From NCBI GenBank assembly GCA_964443435.1, contig CAYUCW010000003.1, positions 1 through 64,000 of the forward strand: a stretch of DNA of 64,000 nucleotides. The letters are read 5' to 3'. The first letter of the stretch is position 1; each line of letters opens with the position of its first letter. This document shows, piece after piece, positions 17,177 through 26,149 of the stretch. Origin of the DNA: Pseudaquidulcibacter sp964443435 (GTDB taxonomy: Bacteria > Pseudomonadota > Alphaproteobacteria > Caulobacterales > Aquidulcibacteraceae). The notes beneath the pieces are model-generated. The model had not been told where the DNA came from. It saw nothing but the letters and a program-made list of their open reading frames with translations, and searched no databases. The translations under genes and the position numbers were made by a program.

Positions 17177-18223
17177 ATGCTCAATGATTCTAATGATAAT
17201 AACGATATAGACCAGAATTCTGGTAAAAATGTTGCTAAAACGATTTTTATTGGTTTGGCGGCGGTTATAATTATTGCTACTGGTGGATATTTTGTTGGAA
17301 AATCAATGGGTTGGTTTTCCGGAAATACTGGCGTTACTAAAGCCAATAGCATCTCCTACACGACTAATGAAAGAATAGAGATAAAGAAAAAGCCTGATTT
17401 AAATTCGGCAACCGTTACTATATTGCGTGAAAATAGCGTTGTTTCAGGTGTAATTGTAAAATCAAATGGAACTGATTGGGTTGAAATCAATACTGTTGAT
17501 GGTGATTACGGATTTGTGCAGCTTTCAGATTTAACTAAAATTGTTGAAAATTCAGAATCTAATAAACTAAATCCTGGGCAATATAAGCTTGTGACTTCTA
17601 ATGATGTTTATTTGCGTTCAAGCCCATCATTGTCAGGAAAAATTATCGGTGTTGCAGAAGGTGGAACACGTTTAGTTTCAGATGGAACTATAAAGTCAGA
17701 AAATGAAACTTGGTATCGCCTGCAATTTGGTAATAATACTCTTGCCTATGTAATGGGTAGGTTTACAACGCCAGATGATGAAAGATCTTCTGCAAATAGT
17801 GGTCTTTCAGCGAATGGTCAGATTGGTGTTTTAGCTTATGCCAAAAGCATAACTAATGTGCAGGCTACGCCTTTTGAAGGCTCAAGAATTGTAAGGTCTT
17901 TATTAATTAATGACCCCGTAAACATTATCGGTCAAACCTTGGCCACTCAATGGTGGTATATTGTTCGCTTAAGTGATGGCGCACAAGGCTTTGTTTTACG
18001 CGATACTATAAGTGTTCCGCAATCTTCTTATAAATGGATGTATGCCGATGGGACAGAAGCACCAGGGCCAAATATCCCACAATCTAAATCGGCAAACACT
18101 TCTTCAAATTCAGCTTCAAATACTTCGACAGAAAGTTCTAGTGTTGAAGTTCCACTTGCACCGCAAGAAAAAGACGAAGAAATTGTCGTAATTACTAAAG
18201 ATACTGAAATACCAGTTGATTAA
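17177..18223 (+). CDS. Membrane-anchored SH3-repeat protein (paralogue of the preceding gene)
   Basis: A 348-residue protein with an acidic Asn/Asp-rich cytoplasmic start (1-19) and one membrane helix at about 21-41. Three SH3b-like repeats follow at about 60-115, 130-195 and 210-275; for example NDVYLRSSPSLSGKIIGV...WYRLQF. The C-terminal 60 residues are Ser/Asn-rich and then acidic. Unlike its neighbour it lacks the Cys-rich N-terminal domain. The two genes lie 73 bp apart on the same strand and end at a shared terminator, so they probably form one unit acting on the cell wall. The specific role is unknown. Confidence 0.72.
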   Translation: MLNDSNDNNDIDQNSGKNVAKTIFIGLAAVIIIATGGYFVGKSMGWFSGNTGVTKANSISYTTNERIEIKKKPDLNSATVTILRENSVVSGVIVKSNGTDWVEINTVDGDYGFVQLSDLTKIVENSESNKLNPGQYKLVTSNDVYLRSSPSLSGKIIGVAEGGTRLVSDGTIKSENETWYRLQFGNNTLAYVMGRFTTPDDERSSANSGLSANGQIGVLAYAKSITNVQATPFEGSRIVRSLLINDPVNIIGQTLATQWWYIVRLSDGAQGFVLRDTISVPQSSYKWMYADGTEAPGPNIPQSKSANTSSNSASNTSTESSSVEVPLAPQEKDEEIVVITKDTEIPVD

Positions 18224-18249
18224 AAAAAGCCCTTTAAAAGGGCTTTTTT
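18223..18249. terminator. Bidirectional terminator between SH3 gene and bamE-like gene
   Basis: AAAAAAGCCCT (18223-18233) and AGGGCTTTTTT (18239-18249) form a symmetrical hairpin with A and T tracts on either side. It serves both convergent genes. Confidence 0.85.
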
Positions 18250-18259
18250 ATTGTTTAAG

Positions 18260-18757
18260 TTATTGTCTTCTTGGGCCGCCAGCGGATGATGGCAAGTTAA
18301 CATCGCCACCTGGTAAAGTAACGGGGCTTCTACCAACCGAACCAAGGATCTGCTCAAGAAGTGTAACTTCGCGGCCTCTTGTTGGGGTTTTGCGACCATC
18401 ATATTCAATAACTCTGCCATTAGCCAAAGTTAATTGATGGATTTCAGTTACAGTATCTCTATCATCAAAATTAAGAACTGTTACTTTACGTTCTATGGTT
18501 TTAGGTTTGTAAAATGCATACTGGCTTTGAACATCGCCAATATAATACCAAACCTGATCATTAAAAGTACCAATGCTTGATGGATTACCATATTTAGTAA
18601 GCAAAGTTTCTTTACTGTCTGTGCCGACAACTGCTGTTACTGGTGCATTATCTTCTGTAACAAAGCCATGATGGTCAATAACTGGCGTACAAGCTGTAGC
18701 TATAGTAAGTGATAATAAACCAAAACTAACTATAGATGTTCTTACAAATTTATGCAT
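18260..18757 (-). CDS. bamE: BamE/OmlA-type outer membrane assembly lipoprotein
   Basis: A 165-residue lipoprotein. The signal peptide ends in the lipobox IATAC with Cys23 as the acylation site. The SmpA/OmlA domain follows: TKYGNPSSIGTFNDQVWYYIG, then FDDRDTVTEIHQLTLANG. BamE stabilises the BamA-BamD complex for beta-barrel insertion at the outer membrane. The C-terminal tail (about 130-165), Gly/Pro-rich, is an alphaproteobacterial extension. It is divergent from the CBP3-like gene, the usual rhizobial arrangement. Confidence 0.85.
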   Translation of the reverse strand: MHKFVRTSIVSFGLLSLTIATACTPVIDHHGFVTEDNAPVTAVVGTDSKETLLTKYGNPSSIGTFNDQVWYYIGDVQSQYAFYKPKTIERKVTVLNFDDRDTVTEIHQLTLANGRVIEYDGRKTPTRGREVTLLEQILGSVGRSPVTLPGGDVNLPSSAGGPRRQ

Positions 18758-18847
18758 ATTTAATCCAATTTATTTAATATTATGTGCTTATCTAGCTTGG
18801 TATTGTTTATCATTCAAGTATAACTCGCAATAATGAGGGAGCAATAA

Positions 18848-19333
18848 ATGCTTAGTTTCTTTACAAACAGAAAAATCATTAAGCAAGCAAGTGAAAATTT
18901 GTTCATAAAGATGAATGAATACGCTCGAAATCCAGATTTTTATGGAGAAAATCAGGTTTTTGACGATCCAGACGGCCGATTTGAAATGGTTGCACTATTC
19001 TCTACTGCTATATTTGCAGCTTATGATAATTCTGATGACTTTCAAAAAGAAGTCTCTCAAGCTTTATTTGATAAAATTTTCAAGACATTTGACCAAGCCC
19101 TAAGAGAATTAGGTGTTGGCGATATGCAAGTCGGAAAAAGAATCAGAAAAATGGCGGAAAGCTTTTATGGGCGCCAAAAATCTTATTATGATTTGGTCAA
19201 AACACAGGATAAAGAAGCTTTAGCTAATAAAATTGCTTTAAATGTTTTTTCAAGAGATGAAGAAATTGAAGAAATTGATTTAATCCTTGCAGAAAAAACA
19301 ATAGAATTATTTGAGAATATTAAAATACACTAA
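18848..19333 (+). CDS. Ubiquinol-cytochrome c chaperone (CBP3) family protein
   Basis: A 161-residue soluble helical protein resembling the CBP3/UQCC1 family, which helps assemble cytochrome b of the bc1 complex in mitochondria; the bacterial role is inferred. Visible family features are the conserved FEMVALFSTAIFAA, an ALFDKIFKTFDQALRELGVGD stretch, and the KRIRKMAESFYGR motif. It lies divergent from bamE and upstream of plsX. In most Hyphomicrobiales a DUF177 (YceD) gene lies between this gene and plsX; here only 93 bp separate them. Confidence 0.85.
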   Translation: MLSFFTNRKIIKQASENLFIKMNEYARNPDFYGENQVFDDPDGRFEMVALFSTAIFAAYDNSDDFQKEVSQALFDKIFKTFDQALRELGVGDMQVGKRIRKMAESFYGRQKSYYDLVKTQDKEALANKIALNVFSRDEEIEEIDLILAEKTIELFENIKIH

Positions 19334-19426
19334 TTTAGAAGCGATAAATTCCATTAATATGGTAAATCTTGTTTCTTTTAATAAGTTTATCGCTTAAAAG
19401 CGTTTAAATACATTAATGGGGCGGGT

Positions 19427-20479
19427 ATGTTAAAAGATTATAATCGACAAGGAATTGTTATATCTGTCGATTCAATGGGTGGTGATAACGCGCCAATCGA
19501 AATAATCAAAGGTGTCGCAATTTTCTTAAAGAAAAACCTTGATGCAAGCGTTATACTTAATGGCGATAAGCAAATCTTAGAAAAGCTTTGTGGCGAATAT
19601 AAAATTATTGATAGATTTGAAATCAATCATTGCCCAGAAGCTGTTGCTATGGATGCCAAGCCATCAACAGCCATGCGTAAAAAAGATACTTCAATGTGGG
19701 CAACTATTGAAAAGCTAAAAACTAATGCTGCGGATGCCGCTATTTCTGCTGGCAATACTGGCGCTTTAATGGCGATTTCCAATCTTCAATTAAGAACAAT
19801 GGAAGGTATTCATAGGCCTGCTATTGCTGCATTATGGCCTAATCCACGTGGAACTCACTCAGTGGTTTTAGACGTTGGTGCAAATGTAGATTCTGATCCA
19901 GATCAATTAGTTGAATTCGCAATCATGGGTGAAGCTTATGCAAAAGCTTTATTTGGAATCGAAAAGCCTACAATTGGTCTTTTAAATGTTGGTTCTGAAG
20001 ATGTTAAAGGTCATGATGATATTCGTGAAGCAATGCGCCTATTGAGAGAGCATGGAACTACACTTGGCATGGATGTTTATGGTTTTGTTGAAGGCACTGA
20101 TATTTCCAATGGAACAACTGATGTGGTTGTAACTGATGGCTTTACTGGCAATATTGCCCTTAAAAGCGCTGAGGGTGCGGCTAAATTGTTTGCGAATGTT
20201 TTAAGGCAGTCATTGAAATCTGGACCATTTTCTATTCTTGGAACTTTGATTGCTTCGGCTGGATTTAATAAATTTAAAAGTAAAATGGATCCTAGATCTT
20301 CAAATGGTGGTTTGATGCTTGGTCTTAATGGCCTTGTAGTTAAGTCGCATGGAAGCACTGATGCTAAAGGTTTTGCTTATGCCTTACAAGTGGCGTATAA
20401 AATGGCTAGGTCTGATTATAGAAATACCATCAGGGATAATGTAAAGCGTTTGATAGAAATCAAGCAAGCTACAAAATAA
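19427..20479 (+). CDS. plsX: Phosphate acyltransferase PlsX
   Basis: PlsX makes acyl-phosphate from acyl-ACP for phospholipid synthesis. At 350 residues it is full length. Motifs: ISVDSMGGDNAP at about 14-25, SAGNTGALMA, NVGSEDVKGHD, VVTDGFTGNIALKS. It is a peripheral membrane enzyme. It starts with ATG at 19427 and is followed 11 bp later by fabH, the conserved plsX-fabH pair in lipid synthesis. Confidence 0.95.
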   Translation: MLKDYNRQGIVISVDSMGGDNAPIEIIKGVAIFLKKNLDASVILNGDKQILEKLCGEYKIIDRFEINHCPEAVAMDAKPSTAMRKKDTSMWATIEKLKTNAADAAISAGNTGALMAISNLQLRTMEGIHRPAIAALWPNPRGTHSVVLDVGANVDSDPDQLVEFAIMGEAYAKALFGIEKPTIGLLNVGSEDVKGHDDIREAMRLLREHGTTLGMDVYGFVEGTDISNGTTDVVVTDGFTGNIALKSAEGAAKLFANVLRQSLKSGPFSILGTLIASAGFNKFKSKMDPRSSNGGLMLGLNGLVVKSHGSTDAKGFAYALQVAYKMARSDYRNTIRDNVKRLIEIKQATK

Positions 20480-20490
20480 TAGAGGTAATA

Positions 20491-21462
20491 ATGTCAAAAG
20501 TTTCAGTTATGCGCTCATTGGCTGCGATAACACCTGAACGCGCTATTAGTAATGATAGACTTGCCTCTATGGTCGATACTTCCGATAGTTGGATATCTGA
20601 GCGTACAGGTATTAAGTCACGTTTTATAGCGGGACCACTTGAAACAACTTCTACTCTTAGTGTCAAAGCTGCGAAGATTGCTCTTGAAAGGGCAAATATG
20701 GACGCAAGTGAGATTGATTTAATTATTTGTGCGACTTCAACACCTGATAGGACATTTCCTGCTACTGCTGCAATTATTCAAGCAGAGCTTGGATGCAATG
20801 TTTGTACTGCTTTTGATATACAGGCCGTATGCTCTGGCTTTGTATATGGTTTAAGCATTGTTGATGCAATGCTAAAGGCTGGTCAGGCAAAAAATGCACT
20901 TTTAATTGGTGCCGATACTTTTTCAAGAATTATGGACTGGTCTGACAGAACATCTTGTGTTCTTTTTGGTGACGGGGCAGGGGCGGCAATTTTTAGCTCG
21001 CAAGACCCATCAGAAGCAAATGGTAAAGGTATTTTGGCGAATGCTTTATTTGCGGATGGAAGATATGCGGATATTCTTACGGCAGATAGTGGGGTTTCTA
21101 TTGGCTCGAAAACTGGCAAATTAAGAATGGAAGGGCAGGCCGTATTTAAGCATGCCGTTACAAATATTTCAAATGCAATAATTGATTGTTGTGAAAAAGC
21201 CGGAAGAAATATTGAAGAAATAGATTGGTTTGTTCCGCACCAAGCAAATAAAAGAATCTTAGATGGAGTTGCAAAAAGATTATCAATTCCAGAAGAAAAA
21301 ATAATTATAACTGTTGATATGCATGGCAATACTTCTGCGGCTTCTGTTCCTCTTGCATTTAATGTCGCATTAAATGATGGGCGCATAAAAGCAGGTGATT
21401 TAGTCCTTGTCGAAGCAATGGGCGGTGGTTTAACTTGGGGTGCATCACTTATACAGCTATAA
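20491..21462 (+). CDS. fabH: 3-oxoacyl-ACP synthase III
   Basis: It starts fatty acid synthesis by condensing acetyl-CoA with malonyl-ACP. The 323 residues contain the thiolase-fold triad Cys114 (FDIQAVCSGF), His250 (WFVPHQANKR) and Asn280 (MHGNTSAAS). SDSWISERTGIKSR near the N-terminus is typical. It overlaps nothing; an AGAGGTAATA ribosome site precedes the ATG. Cotranscribed with plsX; ihfA follows after a 124-bp gap. Confidence 0.96.
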   Translation: MSKVSVMRSLAAITPERAISNDRLASMVDTSDSWISERTGIKSRFIAGPLETTSTLSVKAAKIALERANMDASEIDLIICATSTPDRTFPATAAIIQAELGCNVCTAFDIQAVCSGFVYGLSIVDAMLKAGQAKNALLIGADTFSRIMDWSDRTSCVLFGDGAGAAIFSSQDPSEANGKGILANALFADGRYADILTADSGVSIGSKTGKLRMEGQAVFKHAVTNISNAIIDCCEKAGRNIEEIDWFVPHQANKRILDGVAKRLSIPEEKIIITVDMHGNTSAASVPLAFNVALNDGRIKAGDLVLVEAMGGGLTWGASLIQL

Positions 21463-21586
21463 AAGCCCTTAATTCATTAGTTTTAGTGTATTTTTATTTA
21501 AAAACTTAATTTTTTCTCTTTACGTGTTTTAGCTTTTTTGTTTATCTATAGATTCCGATGGGGGTCGGTTTTACAGGGGATAACGA

Positions 21587-21889
21587 ATGAGTAAAACATT
21601 AACAAGAGCTGATCTAGTAGATGTATTAGGTAGAGAATTAGGTCTTTCAAGAGCAGATGGTTCTGACTTATTGGAAGTAATGCTTGAAACTATGGCCGAT
21701 TCATTAGTCAAAGGCAGTGTTGTTAAGTTGGCAAGATTTGGAAACTTTTCTGTACGTGAAAAGAAATCTCGAATTGGTCGCAATCCTAAAACAGGTATTG
21801 AAGCTAAGATTTCTGCGCGTCGTGTTGTAAGTTTTAAACCATCTCAAATTTTAAGAAGCAAAGTAGAGCGTATAAACGTTAATGGATAA
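21587..21889 (+). CDS. ihfA: Integration host factor alpha subunit
   Basis: A 100-residue HU/IHF-fold DNA-bending protein. It begins with KTLTRADLVDVLGRELGLSR, has the KGSVVKLARFGNFSVREKKSRIGRNPKTG beta arm region (Pro in RNPKTG intercalates DNA), and ends with RRVVSFKPSQILR. A GGGG-rich ribosome site lies upstream. It overlaps the next gene (merR) by 8 bp, so the two are coupled, as commonly seen in Hyphomicrobiales. Confidence 0.95.
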   Translation: MSKTLTRADLVDVLGRELGLSRADGSDLLEVMLETMADSLVKGSVVKLARFGNFSVREKKSRIGRNPKTGIEAKISARRVVSFKPSQILRSKVERINVNG

Positions 21890-22370
21890 AATTTCTAAAT
21901 CGCCTGAAGCATTTAGAACAATTTCAGAAGCCAGTATCGAAGTCGGTGTTGCGCCGCATGTCCTGCGTTTCTGGGAAGGTAAATTTTCACAAATTAAACC
22001 TTTAAAACGTGGCGGTGGAAGAAGATTCTATCGTCCACAAGATATTGTTTTTCTTTTAGGTTTAAAAAAATTACTTCAGATTGATGGTGTGACTATTAAA
22101 GGTGTTCAAAAAATTATTCGTGAACATGGAATTCAATCAATACGTGATCAAGCTGAATTTTTAAATACTGAAGAATATAATATTGAATTTGAAGATGATG
22201 AAGAAACAAAAATCGACGCTCTAGTTTCTGTAACTGAGGAAAATGAATTAAATATTCCTGTAATAAAATCAGGACTTAATAATAGTGATTTAATCAAACT
22301 TAAAAAGACATTATTCACGCTTGAACAAGCAAAACTAAAGCTTGATAAAGCACTTTCTAATAAGCCCTAA
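21882..22370 (+). CDS. MerR-family transcriptional regulator
   Basis: A 162-residue protein with an N-terminal MerR winged helix: FRTISEASIEVGVAPHVLRFWE (helix-turn-helix, about 11-32), then GGGRRFYRPQDIVFLLGLKKLL. The C-terminal part is acidic and lacks the Cys pattern of metal-sensing MerR proteins. This regulator type is found directly after ihfA in many alphaproteobacteria; its targets are unknown. It overlaps ihfA by 8 bp. Confidence 0.85.
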   Translation: MDKISKSPEAFRTISEASIEVGVAPHVLRFWEGKFSQIKPLKRGGGRRFYRPQDIVFLLGLKKLLQIDGVTIKGVQKIIREHGIQSIRDQAEFLNTEEYNIEFEDDEETKIDALVSVTEENELNIPVIKSGLNNSDLIKLKKTLFTLEQAKLKLDKALSNKP

Positions 22371-22371
22371 A

Positions 22372-22893
22372 TTGAAAAATATTCGTAAAGCAAATCATAG
22401 CGATATCAAGAATATAGAGAACCTAATAGAATTAGGCTATCGCGGTGAATATGCCAAAAATGGTTGGACCTATGAAAGTGATTTAATTGATGGTGAGCGT
22501 TTGCAAAAAGGTGAAATCGAACGCGATTTAGCAAATCCCAAAAATCAATTTTTTATCTATGAGGAAAATGAAATCCAAGGCGTAATCTGTATTACAAATC
22601 ATGGATATTATAGCGAATTTGGCAAATTCTCAGTTAATCCAAAATTGCAATCAAATGGCATTGGGAAAATGCTTATCGAAACAATTGAAAATTTTTCTAA
22701 AAATAATTGGGGAATAAATATAATACGTCTTTGTGTGCTTTCGGTTCGTAAGGAATTATTCGAATTTTATAAAAGAAGAAACTATACTGATACGGGTGAA
22801 AGAATAGATTTTAAAAAGCTTCATCCTTATGTTATTCAGAAGAATGAAAATATAAATCTTGAAATTATAATTATGGAAAAGACTATTTCCTAA
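22372..22893 (+). CDS. GNAT-family N-acetyltransferase
   Basis: A roughly 173-residue GNAT domain. I choose the TTG at 22372, 1 base after the merR stop, because the GNAT fold starts with KNIRKANHSDIKNIENLI; the frame extends to a TTG at 22342 inside merR. The acetyl-CoA loop is visible in NPKLQSNGIGKMLIETIE (Q/R-x-x-G-x-G/A region), followed by IIRLCVLSVRKELFEFYKRRNY. Its substrate is unknown. The 3' end overlaps the convergent DUF2842 gene by 11 bp. Confidence 0.75.
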   Translation: MKNIRKANHSDIKNIENLIELGYRGEYAKNGWTYESDLIDGERLQKGEIERDLANPKNQFFIYEENEIQGVICITNHGYYSEFGKFSVNPKLQSNGIGKMLIETIENFSKNNWGINIIRLCVLSVRKELFEFYKRRNYTDTGERIDFKKLHPYVIQKNENINLEIIIMEKTIS

Positions 22894-23134
22894 TTTTAGA
22901 AACACTTGGTGGTTTTTCGGTTTCTACGACCTCACCAGGTTTTGGGCGCATCCAATCATATATAGGTTTAAGGGGGATTACCCAAACTATTCCAGCTATA
23001 AGAAAGAATGTCATTTTTATATAGGATTCTTGTCTTACGAATGCATCACCAAGCATAGCCGCAGTAATCATGTAAGTTACTAAATAGATTGCTGTAACTA
23101 CAAGGCCAATTCCGCGTCTTAAACGTATATTCAT
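22883..23134 (-). CDS. DUF2842 membrane protein
   Basis: An 83-residue protein with two membrane helices (about 8-30 and 40-58), a WVIPLKPIYDWM motif just after the second helix, and a charged C-terminal tail. This matches DUF2842, a small alphaproteobacterial inner-membrane family often encoded beside ctaA. That position suggests a link to cytochrome oxidase biogenesis, but the function is unknown. It overlaps the GNAT gene at its 3' end and is divergent from ctaA. Confidence 0.8.
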   Translation of the reverse strand: MNIRLRRGIGLVVTAIYLVTYMITAAMLGDAFVRQESYIKMTFFLIAGIVWVIPLKPIYDWMRPKPGEVVETEKPPSVSKIRK

Positions 23135-23221
23135 TTGTTAGTCCAATTTGTATTATGATAAATATGATAGTATTTATACGAAAAGATTGGTAGGTCGTTT
23201 TGCAGATTTTAGCATATTTAC

Positions 23222-24280
23222 ATGATAAGTGATAATCCAATAAATACACAAATTAAAGATAGACTAGTTTTTTCATGGCTTTGCGTGGTCATAGCATTAA
23301 TACTTGCTATTATTACTATTGGCGGGGCAACTAGACTAACAAATTCTGGGCTCTCAATTGCACATTGGTCGCCTATACATGGTGTGATTCCTCCTTTGTC
23401 TTTAAGCGATTGGCAAGAGGAATTCGAACTCTATAAAAAGCTTCCACAATATCAGTTAAAAAATCTAGGCATGAGTCTAGAAGAATTTAAATTCATTTTT
23501 TGGTGGGAGTGGGGTCATAGAGTTGTAGCAAGAGTATTAGGTCTTGTTTATTTAATACCATTATTGATATTTTGGAAGCAAAAGCGCTTTAATTCAAAAG
23601 ACGCAAAAAACTTATTTGCAATTGTATTATTGATTGGTTTTCAAGGCTTTCTTGGTTGGTGGATGGTAACTTCTGGTTTTGAAGGTGATAGGGTTGCGGT
23701 TGCCGCCTATAGGCTTGCAATTCACCTTGGTATGGCATTTACGCTTTTGTTTATTTTGGTAAATTTTGCTTATAATAAATATACAGGCGAATCTATAAAA
23801 AGCCCATTTAAATCTGCTTGGACCTATTTAATAATTCTGTTTTTCATACAAGTAATATTAGGTGCATTTGTTGCCGGCACTCATTCAGGTTTTGCGCATA
23901 ATGATTGGCCAAAAATCGATGGAAATTGGTTGCCTAATAATTATTTCTTTTATCAGCCTTTTTTACGCAATTTAGTCGAAAATACGCAAGCGATTCAATT
24001 TAATCATAGAATATTTGCTTATTTAGTATTTTTATTTACTATTCATTGTGTTGTAAAAACTTATAAAAATAATGATAATTTAGCGAAGTATTTTGCGCTT
24101 TTAAGCTTGATATTATGCTTTATGCAAATTGTTTTAGGGGTTTTAACCTTAAAGATATTTGGAATTTATACTCCGCCAATGATGGCTGGTGTTTTGATTG
24201 GCGTATTACATCAATGTTTTGCAGCTATATTATTTATCATTGTTATAATTACATGGCGTTTATCGCTAAGAAATAAATAG
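23222..24280 (+). CDS. ctaA: Heme A synthase
   Basis: It oxidises the C8 methyl of heme O to the formyl group of heme A for cytochrome c oxidase. The 352-residue protein has about eight membrane helices in two repeats. Conserved pieces include GGATRLTNSGLSIAHW, FWWEWGHRVVARVLG (heme-ligand His) and FNHRIFAYLVF, and near the end VLIGVLHQCFAAIL. The alphaproteobacterial type 2 layout, lacking the cysteine pair of type 1, is evident. Divergent from DUF2842; eno follows 9 bp downstream. Confidence 0.92.
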   Translation: MISDNPINTQIKDRLVFSWLCVVIALILAIITIGGATRLTNSGLSIAHWSPIHGVIPPLSLSDWQEEFELYKKLPQYQLKNLGMSLEEFKFIFWWEWGHRVVARVLGLVYLIPLLIFWKQKRFNSKDAKNLFAIVLLIGFQGFLGWWMVTSGFEGDRVAVAAYRLAIHLGMAFTLLFILVNFAYNKYTGESIKSPFKSAWTYLIILFFIQVILGAFVAGTHSGFAHNDWPKIDGNWLPNNYFFYQPFLRNLVENTQAIQFNHRIFAYLVFLFTIHCVVKTYKNNDNLAKYFALLSLILCFMQIVLGVLTLKIFGIYTPPMMAGVLIGVLHQCFAAILFIIVIITWRLSLRNK

Positions 24281-24289
24281 GAGAAAAAA

Positions 24290-25573
24290 ATGACAGCTAT
24301 TATTGATATTATTGGACGCGAGATTTTAGATAGTCGCGGAAACCCTACTGTAGAAGTGGACGTTCTTCTTGAAGGTGGCGCACATGGCCGTGCAATGGTT
24401 CCATCTGGTGCTTCTACTGGTGCTCATGAAGCTGTTGAAAAAAGAGATGGCGATAAATCGCGTTACCTTGGCAAAGGCGTGCTTGATGCGGTTGAGGCTG
24501 TTAATGGTGAAATTTACCAAACTCTTTCTGGTTTTGACGCATTAGATCAAAGACAAATTGATAGTGTGTTAATCGAACTTGATGGCACACCAAATAAATC
24601 ACGTCTTGGTGCAAATGCAATACTTGGGGTTTCATTAGCGGTAGCAAGAGCGGCCTCAGAAGCGGTAGATCTTCCATTATTTAACTATATTGGCGGTGTA
24701 AATTCGCGTGTATTACCTGTTCCTATGATGAATATTATCAATGGCGGTGCACATGCCGATAATCCAATTGATATTCAAGAATTTATGATTATGCCTTTAT
24801 CGGCTCCTAGTCTTGCTGATGGTGTAAGAATGGGTGCGGAAGTTTTCCATAATCTTAAATCACTTTTAAAATCTAAAGGTCACAATACAAATGTTGGTGA
24901 TGAAGGTGGTTTTGCGCCAAATATTTCTTCTGCCGATGAAGCATTGGCTGTAATTTGCGAAGCAATTGTTAAAGCAGGTTATAAACCAGGCGAAGAAATT
25001 GGTCTTGCACTTGATTGCGCGGCAACTGAATATTTCAAAAATGGCATGTATGAGATGACTGGTGAAGGCAAAAGCTTTGATTTTGCTGGCAATGTTAAAT
25101 ATCTTGCAGATCTTGCAGCTAAATATCCGATTTATTCAATTGAAGACGGTATGTCTGAGGATGATATGGAAGGTTGGGCGGCTCTTACTGCGGAATTGGG
25201 CGGCAAAGTGCAATTAGTAGGTGATGATTTATTTGTTACTAATCCTAAACGACTTGCAGATGGCATTAAAAATGGTCTTGCAAACTCAATTTTGGTGAAA
25301 GTAAACCAAATTGGTACTTTAACTGAGACTCTTGACGCTGTTGAAATGGCTCATCGCAATGGATATACTGCAGTAATGTCACATCGTTCTGGTGAAACTG
25401 AAGACACTACAATTGCTGACTTAGCAGTTGCAACAAATTGTGGTCAGATAAAAACAGGCTCTTTATCGCGTTCTGATAGAATTGCAAAATATAATCAATT
25501 AATCAGAATTGAAGAAATGCTTGGCAATCAATCGGTATATGCTGGATTTGGTGCTTTAAAGCAAAAAAGATAG
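24290..25573 (+). CDS. eno: Enolase
   Basis: Interconverts 2-phosphoglycerate and phosphoenolpyruvate. The 427-residue protein is complete, with REILDSRGNPTVEVDVLLE, PSGASTGAHEAVEKRDGD, SIEDGMSEDDMEGW, LVGDDLFVTNPKRL, the catalytic lysine in SILVKVNQIGT and SHRSGETEDTTIADLAVA. The AGGAG site 7 bases before the ATG is strong. PEP is also the product of PpdK at the far end of this window. Confidence 0.97.
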   Translation: MTAIIDIIGREILDSRGNPTVEVDVLLEGGAHGRAMVPSGASTGAHEAVEKRDGDKSRYLGKGVLDAVEAVNGEIYQTLSGFDALDQRQIDSVLIELDGTPNKSRLGANAILGVSLAVARAASEAVDLPLFNYIGGVNSRVLPVPMMNIINGGAHADNPIDIQEFMIMPLSAPSLADGVRMGAEVFHNLKSLLKSKGHNTNVGDEGGFAPNISSADEALAVICEAIVKAGYKPGEEIGLALDCAATEYFKNGMYEMTGEGKSFDFAGNVKYLADLAAKYPIYSIEDGMSEDDMEGWAALTAELGGKVQLVGDDLFVTNPKRLADGIKNGLANSILVKVNQIGTLTETLDAVEMAHRNGYTAVMSHRSGETEDTTIADLAVATNCGQIKTGSLSRSDRIAKYNQLIRIEEMLGNQSVYAGFGALKQKR

Positions 25574-25656
25574 AATTTTTGCATAATTAACCAAGATTTC
25601 AATAATTTATTCATCATATTTGTTAATATTGAGCAATTAAAGAAATCTTGGTTATT

Positions 25657-25950
25657 ATGATTATTAAATATTTTAGTTCACCTGCAAAAATTATATTCAG
25701 CTTAGTTGTTGTTTTTCTTAGTGCCCAAGCATTTACTGGTAAACAAGGTTTATTGTCTTGGAGAGAGTATTCGATAGAGGCAGATAAACTGGCATCAAAA
25801 AAGCAAGAATTAGAATTAAAACGCCAAAATCTTGAGCGTAGAGTGCAAAATTTAAAAGCAAATAAACCAGATGCAGATTTAATAGAAGAAATTGCAATTG
25901 AAAAATTGGACTTGTCTAAACCTAATGATATTAAGCTCGATTTGAAATAG
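25657..25950 (+). CDS. ftsB: Septum formation initiator FtsB/DivIC-like protein
   Basis: I start it at the ATG at 25657 (97 residues); three codons upstream is a TTG at 25648. One membrane helix (about 8-25) is followed by a Tyr-x-x-x-x coiled coil with LASKKQELELKRQNLERRVQNLKAN. This is the bitopic divisome family that links FtsQ and FtsL at the septum. The position between eno and pdhA is standard in alphaproteobacteria. Confidence 0.85.
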   Translation: MIIKYFSSPAKIIFSLVVVFLSAQAFTGKQGLLSWREYSIEADKLASKKQELELKRQNLERRVQNLKANKPDADLIEEIAIEKLDLSKPNDIKLDLK

Positions 25951-26149
25951 TATATTGAAACAATTAAATATAGGGGTATGTGATTGTAATTTTCGTTGAT
26001 TAATAGCAATTTTATTGCATATGCGAAATGAATATTCTCATAGCTTCCATCCGTTTTAGCTGCTAGACGAAACACAATTTACTGGTACAAGCGATTAAAC
26101 ATAGCAATATTTTTGTTTAACATTGTAAATAAAAAGGGAAGGTTTATAA

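Noticed and set aside
20883..21386. 167-residue minus-strand open frame inside fabH
   Set aside because: Lies entirely within fabH, whose catalytic residues are intact; the reverse frame has no family features.
25951..26149. Small RNA or gene between ftsB and pdhA
   Set aside because: About 200 AT-rich bases without a coding frame, hairpin or terminator that I can support; probably the pdhA promoter region.
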